Below are positions 23,456-36,000 of a DNA stretch of 64,000 bases, in pieces. This stretch comes from Nematostella vectensis (Eukaryota > Cnidaria > Anthozoa > Actiniaria > Edwardsiidae), in contig NC_064042.1 of the NCBI RefSeq assembly GCF_932526225.1, positions 5,315,001 to 5,379,000 on the forward strand, written 5' to 3'. Under the pieces are notes generated by a model. The model did no database searches and was not told the origin of the DNA. It saw only the letters and a list, made by a program, of their open reading frames with translations. Numbering within the stretch: the first letter of the stretch is position 1; every line of letters starts with the position of its first letter. The position numbers and the translations under genes are program-made.

Positions 23456-23512
23456 CCTTGAAAAACTTGAGTTTTTTTAGGCCGTGCTTTTTGTGGTTTG
23501 GAATCGACGCCA
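23456..23512 (-). CDS. Possible first coding exon or upstream ORF exon (19 codons)
   Basis: On the minus strand, ATG at 23512 in a strong context (AAGATGGCG) opens MASIPNHKKHGLKKLKFFK and runs straight into GTAAGG, a good splice donor. The next gene downstream on this strand is the SLC25 carrier. Its coding exon has an acceptor about 17 nt before its own ATG, but joining the two puts this ATG out of frame. So this is either a 5'-leader exon carrying a short upstream ORF or the start of another transcript. Unsupported beyond the start and donor. Confidence 0.28.
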
Positions 23513-24088
23513 TCTTGGTCTGCTAGCGTTACTGATCATGCAACGTGGGAGGGGGGGGGGGGGGGGGGAGTATGGAGGGGGGGTCTGTGCGCAGGTAATT
23601 CAAACCCTGAACCCAGGTGGTCTCGACCACACGGTTGAAAAGCCTGACTGAAATGATCATTCTCTTGTTGTAAATATTTTTACCAGATTTCGACCGGAAC
23701 ATGACATTTTCTTCCACAGGAATTTTATACCTGCATGTTTTCTCAATCACTTCCTTTGAAGCTAATGCCGAAAGATGTGATTTTAAGTCGATCGCCAGCT
23801 GCGGATAATTCACACTCTGAAAGCTGAAGAAGAGCTAAGATCGTTCCGTTTGGGGGCGAAAATTAGCTAAATTGTTTATGGCTTTTTGCACCATTATTCA
23901 GGAATCAAACTAATTTTATGATACGAGACTAAACACATCAATACGTGTTTAATTTGAAAAGAATTAAGATTAATGATATTCGATTCTTGTTTTAACGACA
24001 ATAGTTCTATACGAGGCCTCTATTCATTGGCTCTACTTTGACTTCCTATTTACTCTAGCCTGAAAATATACAAAAGTAAGACAAGCCG

Positions 24089-27000
24089 ATGTTTTACCCC
24101 TGTATGGAGATGGCAATGAAGACCCTAGTTTGGACTTGCTTTTTGCTGAATTTTTTGCCTTATTCTACTGGCAAAGCAGTCCGCGATCTAAGTCCAGATG
24201 AATTCCAAAACCTAGCCAAGTCGACTTCGAAAAACTTTGTTGCAGTCTATTTTGATCACAAAGGTAAGACTGAGTGAGGTTTTTGTACGTGTATTATATA
24301 ACTGTTTAAGTTATTCTGGCTTGCATTTTTTTTTGTAGATGCAAGGCAGAAGTATCCATCGTTCTTTAAAGAATATCGGAAAGCATGCGACCACCTAGAC
24401 GCCTACGGCATTCAGCTAGCCAGGGTAAGTTCGAATCAAAGTTTTACTCCAAGTAAAATTCGTGTTTTGTTATTGTTAGCAAATTCAATGGGAACCCGTC
24501 CTATAAGTAAATTGGGAAAATATATAACAGCGAGTTTTATTAGATGTCTAGTGATTGCAAAAATGCGAGTGATTTATTTAACACCTTTGTTGTTATAAGA
24601 CCATTTCATTGCATTTACACCAAAGTACTATGTGATCACTCTTGGATATAATAATTATAAATCGCGGGGTTTCCTGATCCTTAATCTTTTAAGCATTTCT
24701 GAATTTCCGCCTATGCTGATATTATACCTGTCTATATTTCCTCTTTACTTTACAGTTATAAAACTGTTTTGATAAGAGAAAATACACATCATAAAAGCAT
24801 TACATAAGAATTCTATGACAAGAACGCCATGGAAATATGCCAGCATATTCCAAATCCCATAAGGAAACGTTGAATTTTCTCATTTGCTTTTGTTATACGA
24901 TTGGATAATTTGTCAAAGGACCAATTTATAATAAGGATATGGTCATGATCTGATTTATTTTTAAACACAATAATCATAATTAGAATGGGCTCCCTATTAT
25001 ACTTTGATTCCATTTATCTCGCCTTTGGAGTATTACTTCCTGCTTTTAATATTTAAAAAAAGCACTTGAATCAGAATTGAATTTAGAATGGGCTATAGTA
25101 CCTTATAAAAGGTAAAAACAGGTGTTTCATTTTAATTTTTTAATTATCAAGATAAAATCTTTCTTTAAATTAAACATTTTTCTGTTCCTAATGAATAACC
25201 AAGCTGTTTTGGAGCTTTTAGAGGCCAACTCATACCACACATGCAACAATACAATGCCTCTAACATCCATCTGTGTTTTATTTTTTTCCAAGCCATCCTA
25301 AATTTTTTTTTCTCACAAATGTAACATCGTGCAGTTTTACTCTGAAAAATATAATTAGAGGACCCATGAGCTCTGAGAAGCTGTTTTTGAACCATCCGGG
25401 GGGGGGGGGGGGGGGGGGGGGAGTTGCATTGCCTGCTCCTTCTGTCCATAAACCCAATCATTTGTTAACTGTGATTTAAACAATATGACCGAAATGTTTG
25501 ATTACATAACAAAACGTCAATCACAATACCCATCTAGTTTTTTTTAAACGACTCATCTGTTGTTAGAAGCCATACAATCACTACCAAATTGCAAACCTGT
25601 AAATTCTATAAACACAGAATCATCTTTAAGCTAGAATGTTAAATGAATTGTTTCATTTTGAAATTGAAATGGGTGGTATCTTATTTGCGATTAAAATATC
25701 CTCATATCCTCATTTTCATATGCAGCAGCTCTGCTGAAATTCTATTAAACCCACAGAGCACCCCTGGCTCTGCCAGTCTGGGAAAGACAGTAAGTAATCC
25801 AAAAGGAGTTTAATTGTTCTATCTTACATCCTTAGATTGATTGTGATTCTGCCTCCATACCAGAGTGTCAACAATTGACTGTGCTCACATACAGGTATGT
25901 AGTTTCTACTCCATAGCAAAAGTGGTGTGGCCAATATAGATGTTTACATCTTAGGGACCCCTTAGACTCTAAGGTATAGCAACTATCATTTAAAAAAAAA
26001 ATTATTTACAGTCAAAGACACCCATCAAACATGCCAAGTCTGCTTGGTATTGTAACTCTCCAATATTAAACTCATCTTCTGCATAGCTGTCAACTCTCCC
26101 GCATTAGGGAGCCTAATTTTCTTGAAAATATCCATACATTTACCATATTCTCCCCAATCAGCTATCTTGGTACTTCTGATACATTCACTGTATTTTCTCA
26201 AGATTTTTCCTAGAGTGAGTTTGAAAGCTATGCGTTTGATAAGTTGGGGTTAGACGGAGGTCGCCCGACCTCGCACTACCCGAGGAACCATGGCAACTAG
26301 GCCACAGCTCCCTGCCCCCCAGGGTAGTACCTGTCACACTAATAATCATTGGAATTAAGCCTCTGTATACATACATACTTACCTAACCCAAGGAGCGGGG
26401 GGTGGGAATGAGTAAAATCAATCTGCATGAAGCCAATTCCAGACTCTAGAGAGGAGCTGTGCGGGGGACCTAACTCATGGTATCAAAAAGCAGGGCCCCG
26501 AGAGGTCAAGCGGGGGGCCCTGATCCCAAGGGGCTGGTCGATTGTTATTCGGAATAGACCACATACTCGGACACAGGCAACTACGCTTGAATACCTTCAA
26601 CCACATATAATTTTTTTAATTAAGTCTGATAAAGTCTGATGTGTTTTTTCTGTTTCCATGACAATAGAGATGGCGAGTTGGAAGAAAGTGTTTCTTTGGA
26701 CACTTTATTCAATGTTGATTCCATTATGGCCCACCTATTACAGTAAGTATTGTAAATTATGTTTATGTTAATTTTTGGAGCATTTTAGGGCTGAATATTT
26801 TCTTAATGATGTTCATAAATTTTAGCGTATATACAATACCCAATGAATTATTAGGAAGAGAATTACACTAATGATCATTAGCAATAACAATTGGTTGTTA
26901 ATATGAGCACAATTTGATTCTGCACTTTAGAACACATCAGGGTCTCACCATGTTCTTAGCATGTTCTTAAAATTTCTTATAAAAAAGGTTCTTATAAAAA

Positions 27001-30000
27001 AAGAGAGTTGGAAGAATTGGTCACTACTCATCTAAAGGTGGTAAAGAGTTTTTTCATGAAACAAGATTTGGCCATGTTTCACTGTCGAGAAACGTGAAAT
27101 CATCCATTTCGACGTCCGTGAAACACAATTTTCAATGATTTAAAAGCGGCTTTTCTAATTTACAGAACCTACGGAAACCTATGGAAACATCTTTCTAAGC
27201 TGCTAAATAACAAAAAAAACATACTTTCCTTTACATACACTGGGTACCGGAGTCTTGAGCTTCACATGTTAAATTTCACTGGAAGGTTAGGAAGATATAT
27301 TTTTCGAAATGTGCATAAAGTCACCCAGTTAGGCTGATAAAATCAATGCGATAAAAATAATACCCCAAAACGATGTTGAATTGTAGTGAGTTTGTGGTAC
27401 TGAGGGAAAGTTCATTTAATATCCCGAAGGAAGGGGGGGAGGGGGTAGAGGATAACATGGGGGGAGGGCAAAAACTTTAAAAGGGGGGCACTGATTTCTT
27501 TGGGTGTTAGTTCTCTTCTACGTTTTCATAGGTTCCCGTAAGTTCCGTGAATTAGAGATGCTGTTTAAAATGCCATTTTTCAGTCCGTAAAATGTGATTT
27601 TGCCCAGTCTGTAAAATGTGATCCATACCCCCCCTTTACCACCTTTTACTCTTTAATGTGTAAAGACAAGATAGACATTAGCATGCACCTATAGACTCCT
27701 CCTCCTTTGTTTACATGAGACGATTTTTACTCTTTATTTTTGCTTATCATATAATACAGTTTTTCATGACAAGTTCTCTTTCATTGTCTAACAGAATACT
27801 TCTCAAGTATGAAATTACATACCTATATGACAAGCCTTCAGCAGACCAACTCATCACGGAATCAAAAGGAAGTAAAGATGTGTTATTTGCATATGTCAAA
27901 GGGTTTGGCTCTAAAGGTAGGCATTCATTTCCCTTTCAAACGTTTAATTTTTACCATTCATTGGCTTTGGTCATATCTTACTTAGATAACCACTGGGCCA
28001 TGAAAATTTGTCATTTCTTGGGAAATTGATATTTGTAGAATTAAGATTACTTCCTGAAAATTACATGTATTTGGCACATAAGAAATTTCTTAAAATTAAT
28101 TCCTCAGTAGCATTGCTGACCCCTTATTATTTTTAAATAATAGGGTTTATGACGTGTCAAGACTCAAAAATTTTAATTTTGCACAGCACAGCTGGCAAAT
28201 AGATCTTAAAGATTGATAATATTCCCAATTTCCTCGCTTGCCATTAAGAAAGTCTGGTTATAGCCTTTGATCTATCCTTAAATTGTTTAACCCAGACATT
28301 ATTGTGTCCTTTCAGCACATCGTGCAATTGTAGAAGCTGCTTTTGTATACAGTAACCAGTTGGCTTTTGCTCTGACCACTGATGCTGACGTTGCCAAGGG
28401 AATCATCCCAAAGTATGTATGGCAGATGTGTGATGGGAATCGTTCTGGGTTTATTTACCCTATTCAGACTGGGCTTTTTTGAGCTGCCTGTGACTGGGGG
28501 GGGGGGGGGGATAAAAGAGAATGATCACAAGCATGCAAAGTATCGTCCCTCCCTATTTTAGGTGTGGTCGAATTAATTATGTTGTCACAATGATTTCATA
28601 AATACGATATATTTTCAAATATTGCCTAAATTATCAGATATCAGGCAGAAATCATCTTGCATCATTCAGATATGTCAGAACCAACATTTTTACACCTCTA
28701 TAATGCAAAAAGGCCACAAAAACGTTTATAATCATTTTTTGTTAGAATTTCTGCCATTTTGGATCTGCCATCTTGGATTCTTATTATTTTTGCCCCCAAA
28801 AAATCTGAAATTATTACAGAAAAAGTATTTGCATGCATGTATTACTGCTCATAGTGACAATAAATACATAATATCAGCTTTTAAAGTGTCTTCTAGTAAA
28901 TCTAGTGAGATTTAAAACAACAGCTTTGAGAGAGCAAAATTTACTCGTTCCTCCCCCCAAAAATATCCTAAGATAAAAAAATTCTAGTGCTGTTGTGAAA
29001 CTTCAAATGTTGAAGCAGGCTTTTAAATTTGAGAAACAGGACCAAAATTTACTACTTTTTAGTTTTTGGAAATTTATGTGTGAAAAAACGGTTGCCATGG
29101 TAACATGGAGCGTCTCCTCGACATGTGTATTTAGAATACCTTCATTGAAATTGTTTAATTTCCTTAGTTTTTCTGAGGACAAGATTGCAGCTGTTGTTGG
29201 GTTTAACTGCAAAAAACTAGACCTCCTTTATACTGGACCATGTGATTCAGCTCTCTTCAGGGGTCAATACAAGCCTTATTTCATTGGTCGGTTTAGCAAG
29301 TTAATACAGTTGCCTCGACTGGTAAGTGTAATTTAACAAACACAACTACACATGAGTCATTAAAAGTAATTCTAGTAATACTTATTGGGCAGACTCCTTA
29401 AAGACAAAAATTTGATAGAGTCGACTACCAGTTTTAGGTGTATTGTTTTTATTCTTTTGTTTCACGAACACAACAATTTGGGCTTTTTGTATTAAGTCAT
29501 TAAAAGGTTATAAGGAGAGGGGCGTGGCGATGAGGGTGTGGTAACGAGGGTATTGGCAGAAGTGTATGGTGAGTAAGGTGTGATGAGAAGGTGTTGATGA
29601 GGGTATGTTAATAAGCGCATGGTGAGAAAGTTGTGTTGAGAAGTGTGTGTTGATGAGGGCGTGGTAACAAGGGTATGGGGAGAAGGGTATAGTGTGAAGG
29701 GCGTGGTGAGGAAAGTGTAGTGAAAAGGGTGTGTTGACGAGGGTATGAAGGGTGTTTGTGATTGGTGTGGTGCTAGAGATATGGGGAAAGGGGTGTAGTG
29801 AGAAGGGTGTTTGTGATGGGTGTGGTGGGGGAGATATGGGGAAGGGGTGTAGTGAGAAGGGTGTTTGTGATGGGTGTGGTGGGGGAGATATGGGGAAGGG
29901 GTGTAGTGAGAAGGGTGTTTGTGATTGGTGTGGTGGTAGAGATATGGGGAAGGGGTGTAGTGAGAAGGGTGTTTGTGATGGGTGTGGTGGGGGAGATATG

Positions 30001-33000
30001 GGGAAAGGGGTGTAGTGAAAAGGGTGTTTGTGATGGGTGTGGTGGTAGAGATATGGGGAAAGGGGTGTAGTGAAAAGGGTGTTTGTGATGGGTGTGGTGG
30101 GGGAGGTATGGGGAAGGAGTGTAGTGAGAAGGGTGTTTGTGATGGGTGTGGTGGGGGAGATATGGGGAAAGGGGTGTAGTGAGAAGGGTGTTTGTGATGG
30201 GTGTGGTGGGGGAGATATGGGAAAGGGGTGTAGTGAGAAGGGTGTTTGTGATGGGTGTGGTGGGGGAGGTTTGGGTGTTGCGCAAATTCATGAGTTAAAA
30301 ATAACTACAATTCAATGGAGGATTTGCTATATTTTTCCAAATGATGAAGGTTTTATAATTTTTTAAAAAAAGCAAAAAAATAATTGTTCGGTATACAGGT
30401 GGAGCTTGAAGCTGACGGTCGCACGGTGTATGAGAGAGTTAACCAACTCTACGTGTTCAGCGATCTAACGAAAGAGGAGCCATTCACCCTCAAGGATGCA
30501 GACACACTCGCTACGCGGCTATACGGCACAGCGGGGGTGGTCTTCGTGGAGGTGTAAGCCATTTAAATAAATATTTATCTTTATTTACTACGCTTAAAGC
30601 TAAGAAAGAAATTGCATGATAACGAGGCAGGGATACCAAAACAGCGGAATCCACAAATAGTCCTTTGTTGTGAACATTTGAATAAAAATTGTCTATTTGG
30701 AAGAAAAGCTTTATTATACTTTATTGAGAAGATAAGATTTGAAATATAATTGGCTCAAATGAAATTAAAGTGGATAGCTAACGTGACCTAATATTTTTGG
30801 AGCTTAAAATTTGTTTTGATTGGCCTTCTTCAAGTGCCACGCGACCGTCGCCACCTAGAGAAAGTTACTTTTTGATTGACAAGAATTGCACCCAGCCAAT
30901 CAGCATAGCACTTAACACATGACCAAAATTCGTGCCAATTAACAAACGGTGTCCCCCCTCTGGTTTGATACTGTAACTTAAATAACTTTTTTCTCTATGG
31001 CCACGGTAGAGCGCGCACTATATACAGTATAATGGCAAAAGGTTATCGTTATAACTAGCTTCGCGACTACACGACAAGCCCGCATGTAAGCATGGGTAAA
31101 AACCACTAAAGCGCCCAGCTGCAAATATTAGCCAACGCATAACAAAGCTTAGTCGCGTTGGCTATCACATTCCCCAAGTACATAAAAAGGTGTTTGCGCT
31201 TTATTTCTAAGAAGCGTCTCGTGCTCTCGACCAATAAACGTGCGAGATTCATCAAGTGTTACTTACAATGATCATAAGGTAACTTGTGGATGTACTTTTT
31301 CCTTAGTAACAAGCACCCTAAGACTGCAGACAAGTTCGGACTCTCAGAGGACACACTCTACCCGACAGCAGCGTTTATCTCATCAGAAAGTACCGACTCA
31401 GAAGTAAGTAGTTTCTCAGGTTTCCTGTGGTAGCGTGACGTCATCGTAACAATGTATCCGTGTATGCGTGGCAAACCACAGGGTTCCCGAGCAGGCCAAC
31501 AGTAGTAGATCGACTTTCTCAACTTTTGAAACCGAAAAAGTATGAGAGTGTCAAATTTCCTTTTGTATTGAAACGATGATTTAAACTGGTGTCCGTAAGT
31601 AGAGCTTTCCAATCATTAGAGTCCGTTAATGAGTTGACTGTACTACTTTAGGTTTCCTGTGGTGACGGTGGTTTGTGATTTTGCGAATCATTGCCTTCCC
31701 ACAACTCTTTGCGGCGCGCCCGTGAAACTGAGGTCAGAGCTGAAGTGGCGCCTCTCTTCTAAATCAATTTACTAGCCAGGCCACATAGACTTATAAAGAG
31801 AGAAAGCCACTTGAGGCCGAGAGTGAACCGGAGCCTCCCGACCCAGAACCCGCACCCCACGTGATGTGCATATTCCAGAAAGCCATTCATGTTGAAGCGG
31901 CAACGCAGGGGGTGTTGTATCGGCCAATCAGCTTCCAGGAAATAACAAAGCTTTTCCAGTATCAAATCGCACGTGTCTGTGAGCGCGGCCGCGCGGATGC
32001 ATGGGTAACAGAATGGAATCATCACCATCAGCAAATACATAAGACTAAAGACCCAAAAGACGAACTCCGTCTTGTCTCTAAACTGGGCAACTTTCAAACC
32101 AATGGCGGTATCTGTGACGAACGTGAAGCCGAACGAGATCCAGTGCACGATGAACCAGTATTTCAGCGCGCGGACCGTACCAAACACACGCTCACTAAAC
32201 TGCTGGTGAATCACGATGACGTCATTGAGGGTCCCGGATTGAAGGTCCCGGATGTGATGAAGGGTATTGACTGCGAAGGACTCCAGCGCGAAGGTGATCA
32301 TGGCGAATAGCCAACACGGAGTGCCAATGTATAACCACATAAGGGCATTCTCAATAATAAGCCAGTTAACTTGGTATGACCCCGAGGGCATGTACTTCCC
32401 GGGTATTAGAATCGCGTCAAAGAGCTGGAACGTCAACCAAACTGCAAAATAAATCACAATCTGTATATTGAGGCTGATCCACTGGCTACGCGTTAGCAGG
32501 CTTGCCGCGGTGTCGATACTCATGGCGTCCACACGCCCTTGCAACAAGCTAGCCGAGTACGCCATGAAAACGTAGCCCGAGAACTGCGAAAAACAGAACA
32601 GGTATCGCGAGAAAACCACGGGTTCCAACAAGCCTGCCCACGATTTTTTAGACTCATGATACGTAAGGTTCCCGTAGCACAACCAAGGACTCAATCTGTC
32701 TGCTTCAGTTAGCGGAATCTTGCCACAAACCTGCCAGGCAAATATGTTTCCGAGTGAAATGTAGCCATGTACTAGGACGGCTATCGCGATGAGAGAGACG
32801 CGTAGCGCCTTCCGTGTAGGCCAGAGACCTGTCACTAGTGATAGCGTGGCAAGTGGGGCTTTTAGGGCGGTCTGGTAGCGATAGGGTCTACCTCGCGGAG
32901 TAGAAGTGCTCATTATAGAGTGGTGAAGAATGACTTTTAGTTCATCATCCCTTTGTGAAATGTCGCTTTGTCGCCTGGAGGACATAGCCAATGTGACCTT

Positions 33001-36000
33001 TATCGATGCCAAATTATCCTGTAATTACCGTCTTAACTGTTATTCAAGTATGTATAGATATCTCAGATCATTTTTGTTCGAAAACTTGAAAGATTTGAAG
33101 TATCGACAGCTTGTTTATCGTATTCTAAACTTTCGGTTTCGAGTCGCGTGATCCATTGACCAAGCATTTCAGTTTTCATTCTTTTTTTGTGTTTTCGGCT
33201 TTCGAAAGAGGTATCTAATCATAGGAAAATAAAAGAGCAAACATATAATTGATAGGTGCAGCTCACTGATTGCCTGAATGAATATTCATCCACCGCCCAG
33301 TGACTAGTTTTTGCTCGGGATTCCTGTGGTTGCCATAATACAAGAGGGGCTGGGGAGATTAACAACAGGAAACCCAAAAGAATGTTATTGACCGGGTGTG
33401 TCTTATAATTGCTTTAAAATTCGCAGGTATTTGCAGAACTTTTCCCAGAAAACCAGCTGGAGTTCGATGTCCTTAATGTCCAACAGTTTGTGGAAGAGCT
33501 GGTCGACAACCCCCAGAAAGCCTACTCTAGGATAGGTAAGGGAGACTGGGGCGTAGTTCTTCTATTTGTTTCTCATCTCTACCATTTGGAAGATTTTCTT
33601 TTATTAAACAACCATAAAAAAATGAAGCAAATAAATTAACTCCAGCGATGCCAGAGCCAGAAATCGACGGCTTTTAATGGATTATCGTATGGTTGACGCA
33701 TTAAATTGCTTAAAATATATTGAGACCCATGGTAACCTTAGAATTTCACAAGAACATTTGCCTTTTGCAAATGCAACGTTCTTAACGAAAAAAAAATATT
33801 GGGAAATAATTAATTCTTTCATCGCCCTCCTCCTTACGTATGTTTGTGGTAATATGGGGGTACTAACAAAGGTGGATAAGTAGATCTTGTGGAAATAAGA
33901 AGAACGCTGGTTAGTCGTTTACTAGTTGTTAGCGCTAGCCTCAAGACTTGCCTCAAAAGAGCTTTGGCCACGGCTGTAAAGGGTGGTGCAATATTCCTAG
34001 CATGCATGTTGTTGTTTTTTTGCTTTGATTAAAGAAACGTGCTAATAAGTACTTCGTGTACTCACTTAACTGTCATGTCATGTCATGTCATGACTTTTGT
34101 TATGTTTTATTTCCAGCGTCTAGCACTTCACTGCGCACTCACTCCTTGGCGGAGTTGGAGCGAGGCATGTCTAGCGAGATCTCGTCATTCATAATGGACT
34201 TTGTGCTGGTCGGGATGTGTGAGCATGGTAAGTACTTTGTGCTGGTCGGAATGTGTGATCATGGTAAGTACTTTGTGCTGGTCGGGATGTGTGATCATGG
34301 TAAGTGCTTTGTGCTGGTCGGGATGTGTGATCATGGTAAGTATTTTGTGCTGGTCGGGATGTGTGATCATGGTAAGTACTTTGTGGTCGGGATGTGTGAT
34401 CATGGTAAGTATTTTGTGCTGGTCGGGATGTGTGATCATGGTAAGTATTTTGTGCTGGTCGGGATGTGTGATCATGGTAAGTACTTTGTGCTGGTCGGAA
34501 TGTGTGAGAATGGTAAGTATTTTGTGCTGGTCGGGATGCGTGAGCATGGTAAGTATTTTGTGCTGGTCGGGATGTGTGATCATGGTAAGTACTTTGTGGT
34601 CGGGATGTGTGATCATGGTAAGTATTTTGTGCTGGTCGGGATGTGTGATCATGGTAAGTACTTTGTGCTGGTCGGAATGTGTGAGAATGGTAAGTATTTT
34701 GTGCTGGTCGGGATGTGTGATCATGGTAAGTACTTTGTGCTGGTCGGGATGTGTGAGCATGGTAAGTACTTTGTGCTGGTCGGAATGTGTGAGAATAAGA
34801 AAGTATTTTGTGCTGGTCGGGATGTGTGATCATGGTAAGTACTTTGTGCTGGTCGGAATGTGTGATCATGGTAAGTATTTTGTGCTGGTAGGGATGTGTG
34901 ATCATGGTAAGTACTTTGTGCTGGTCGGAATGTGTGAGAATGGTAAGTACTTTGTGTTGGTCGGGATGTGTGATCATGGTAAGTACTTTGTGCTGGTCGG
35001 GATGTGTGATCATGGTAAGTATTTTGTGCTGGTCGGGATGTGTGATCATGGTAAGTACTTTGTGGTCGGAATGTGTGATCATGGTAAGTACTTTGTGCTG
35101 GTCGGGATGTGTGATCATGGTAAGTATTTTGTGCTGGTCGGGATGTGTGATCATGGTAAGTATTTTGTGCTGGTAGGGATGTGTGATCATGGTAAGTACT
35201 TTGTGCTGGTCGGAATGTGTGAGAATGGTAAGTACTTTGTGTTGGTCGGGATGTGTGATCATGGTAAGTACTTTGTGCTGGTCGGGATGTGTGATCATGG
35301 TAAGTATTTTGTGCTGGTCGGGATGTGTGATCATGGTAAGTACTTTGTGGTCGGGATGTGTGATCATGGTAAGTACTTTGTGGTCGGGATGTGTGAGCAT
35401 GTTAAGTATTTTGTGCTGGTCGGGATGTGTGATCATGGTAAGTACTTTGTGCTGGTCGGGATGTGTGATCATGGTAAGTATGTTATGGTAAGTACTTTGT
35501 GCTGGTCGGAATGTGTGATCATGGTAAGTACTTTGTGCTGGTCGGAATGTGTGATCATGGTAAGTATTTTGTGCTGGTAGGGATGTGTGATCATGGTAAG
35601 TACTTTGTGCTGGTCGGAATGTGTGATCATGGTAAGTATTTTGTGCTGGTAGGGATGTGTGATCATGGTAAGTACTTTGTGTTGGTCGGGATGTGTGATC
35701 ATGGTAAGTACTTTTTGCTGGTCGGGATGTGTGATCATGGTAAGTATTTTGTGCTGGTCGGGATGTGTGATCATGGTAAGTACTTTGTGCTGGTCGGGAT
35801 GTGTGATCATGGTAAGTATTTTTTGCTGGTCGGGATGTGTGAGCATGGTAAGTACTTTGTGCTGGTCGGGATGTGTGATCATGGTAAGTACTTTGTGCTG
35901 GTCGGGATGTGTGATCATGGTAAGTACTTTGTGCTGGTCGGGATGTGTGATCATGGTAAGTATTTTGTGCTGGTCGGGATGTGTGATCATGGTAAGTACT

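Larger units (their letters stand above)
20917..24088. other. Spacer between SLC25 carrier and TXNDC16
   Basis: Besides the foldback and nested elements listed separately, it holds a poly-C run (about 23129-23152), a poly-G run (about 23552-23570) and a possible minus-strand leader exon (23456-23512). The two genes are divergent, so promoters for both should lie here. A minus-strand frame near 23590-23813 (MNYPQLAIDL) has no recognised domain. Confidence 0.6.

Noticed and set aside
23529-23813. Minus-strand frame MNYPQLAIDL upstream of TXNDC16
   Set aside because: Some protein-like composition, but no domain, it runs into a poly-C/poly-G tract, and no splice partner is evident.
29752-30366. 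Gly/Cys-rich frames on both strands
   Set aside because: Translation of the ~60-bp minisatellite in a TXNDC16 intron.
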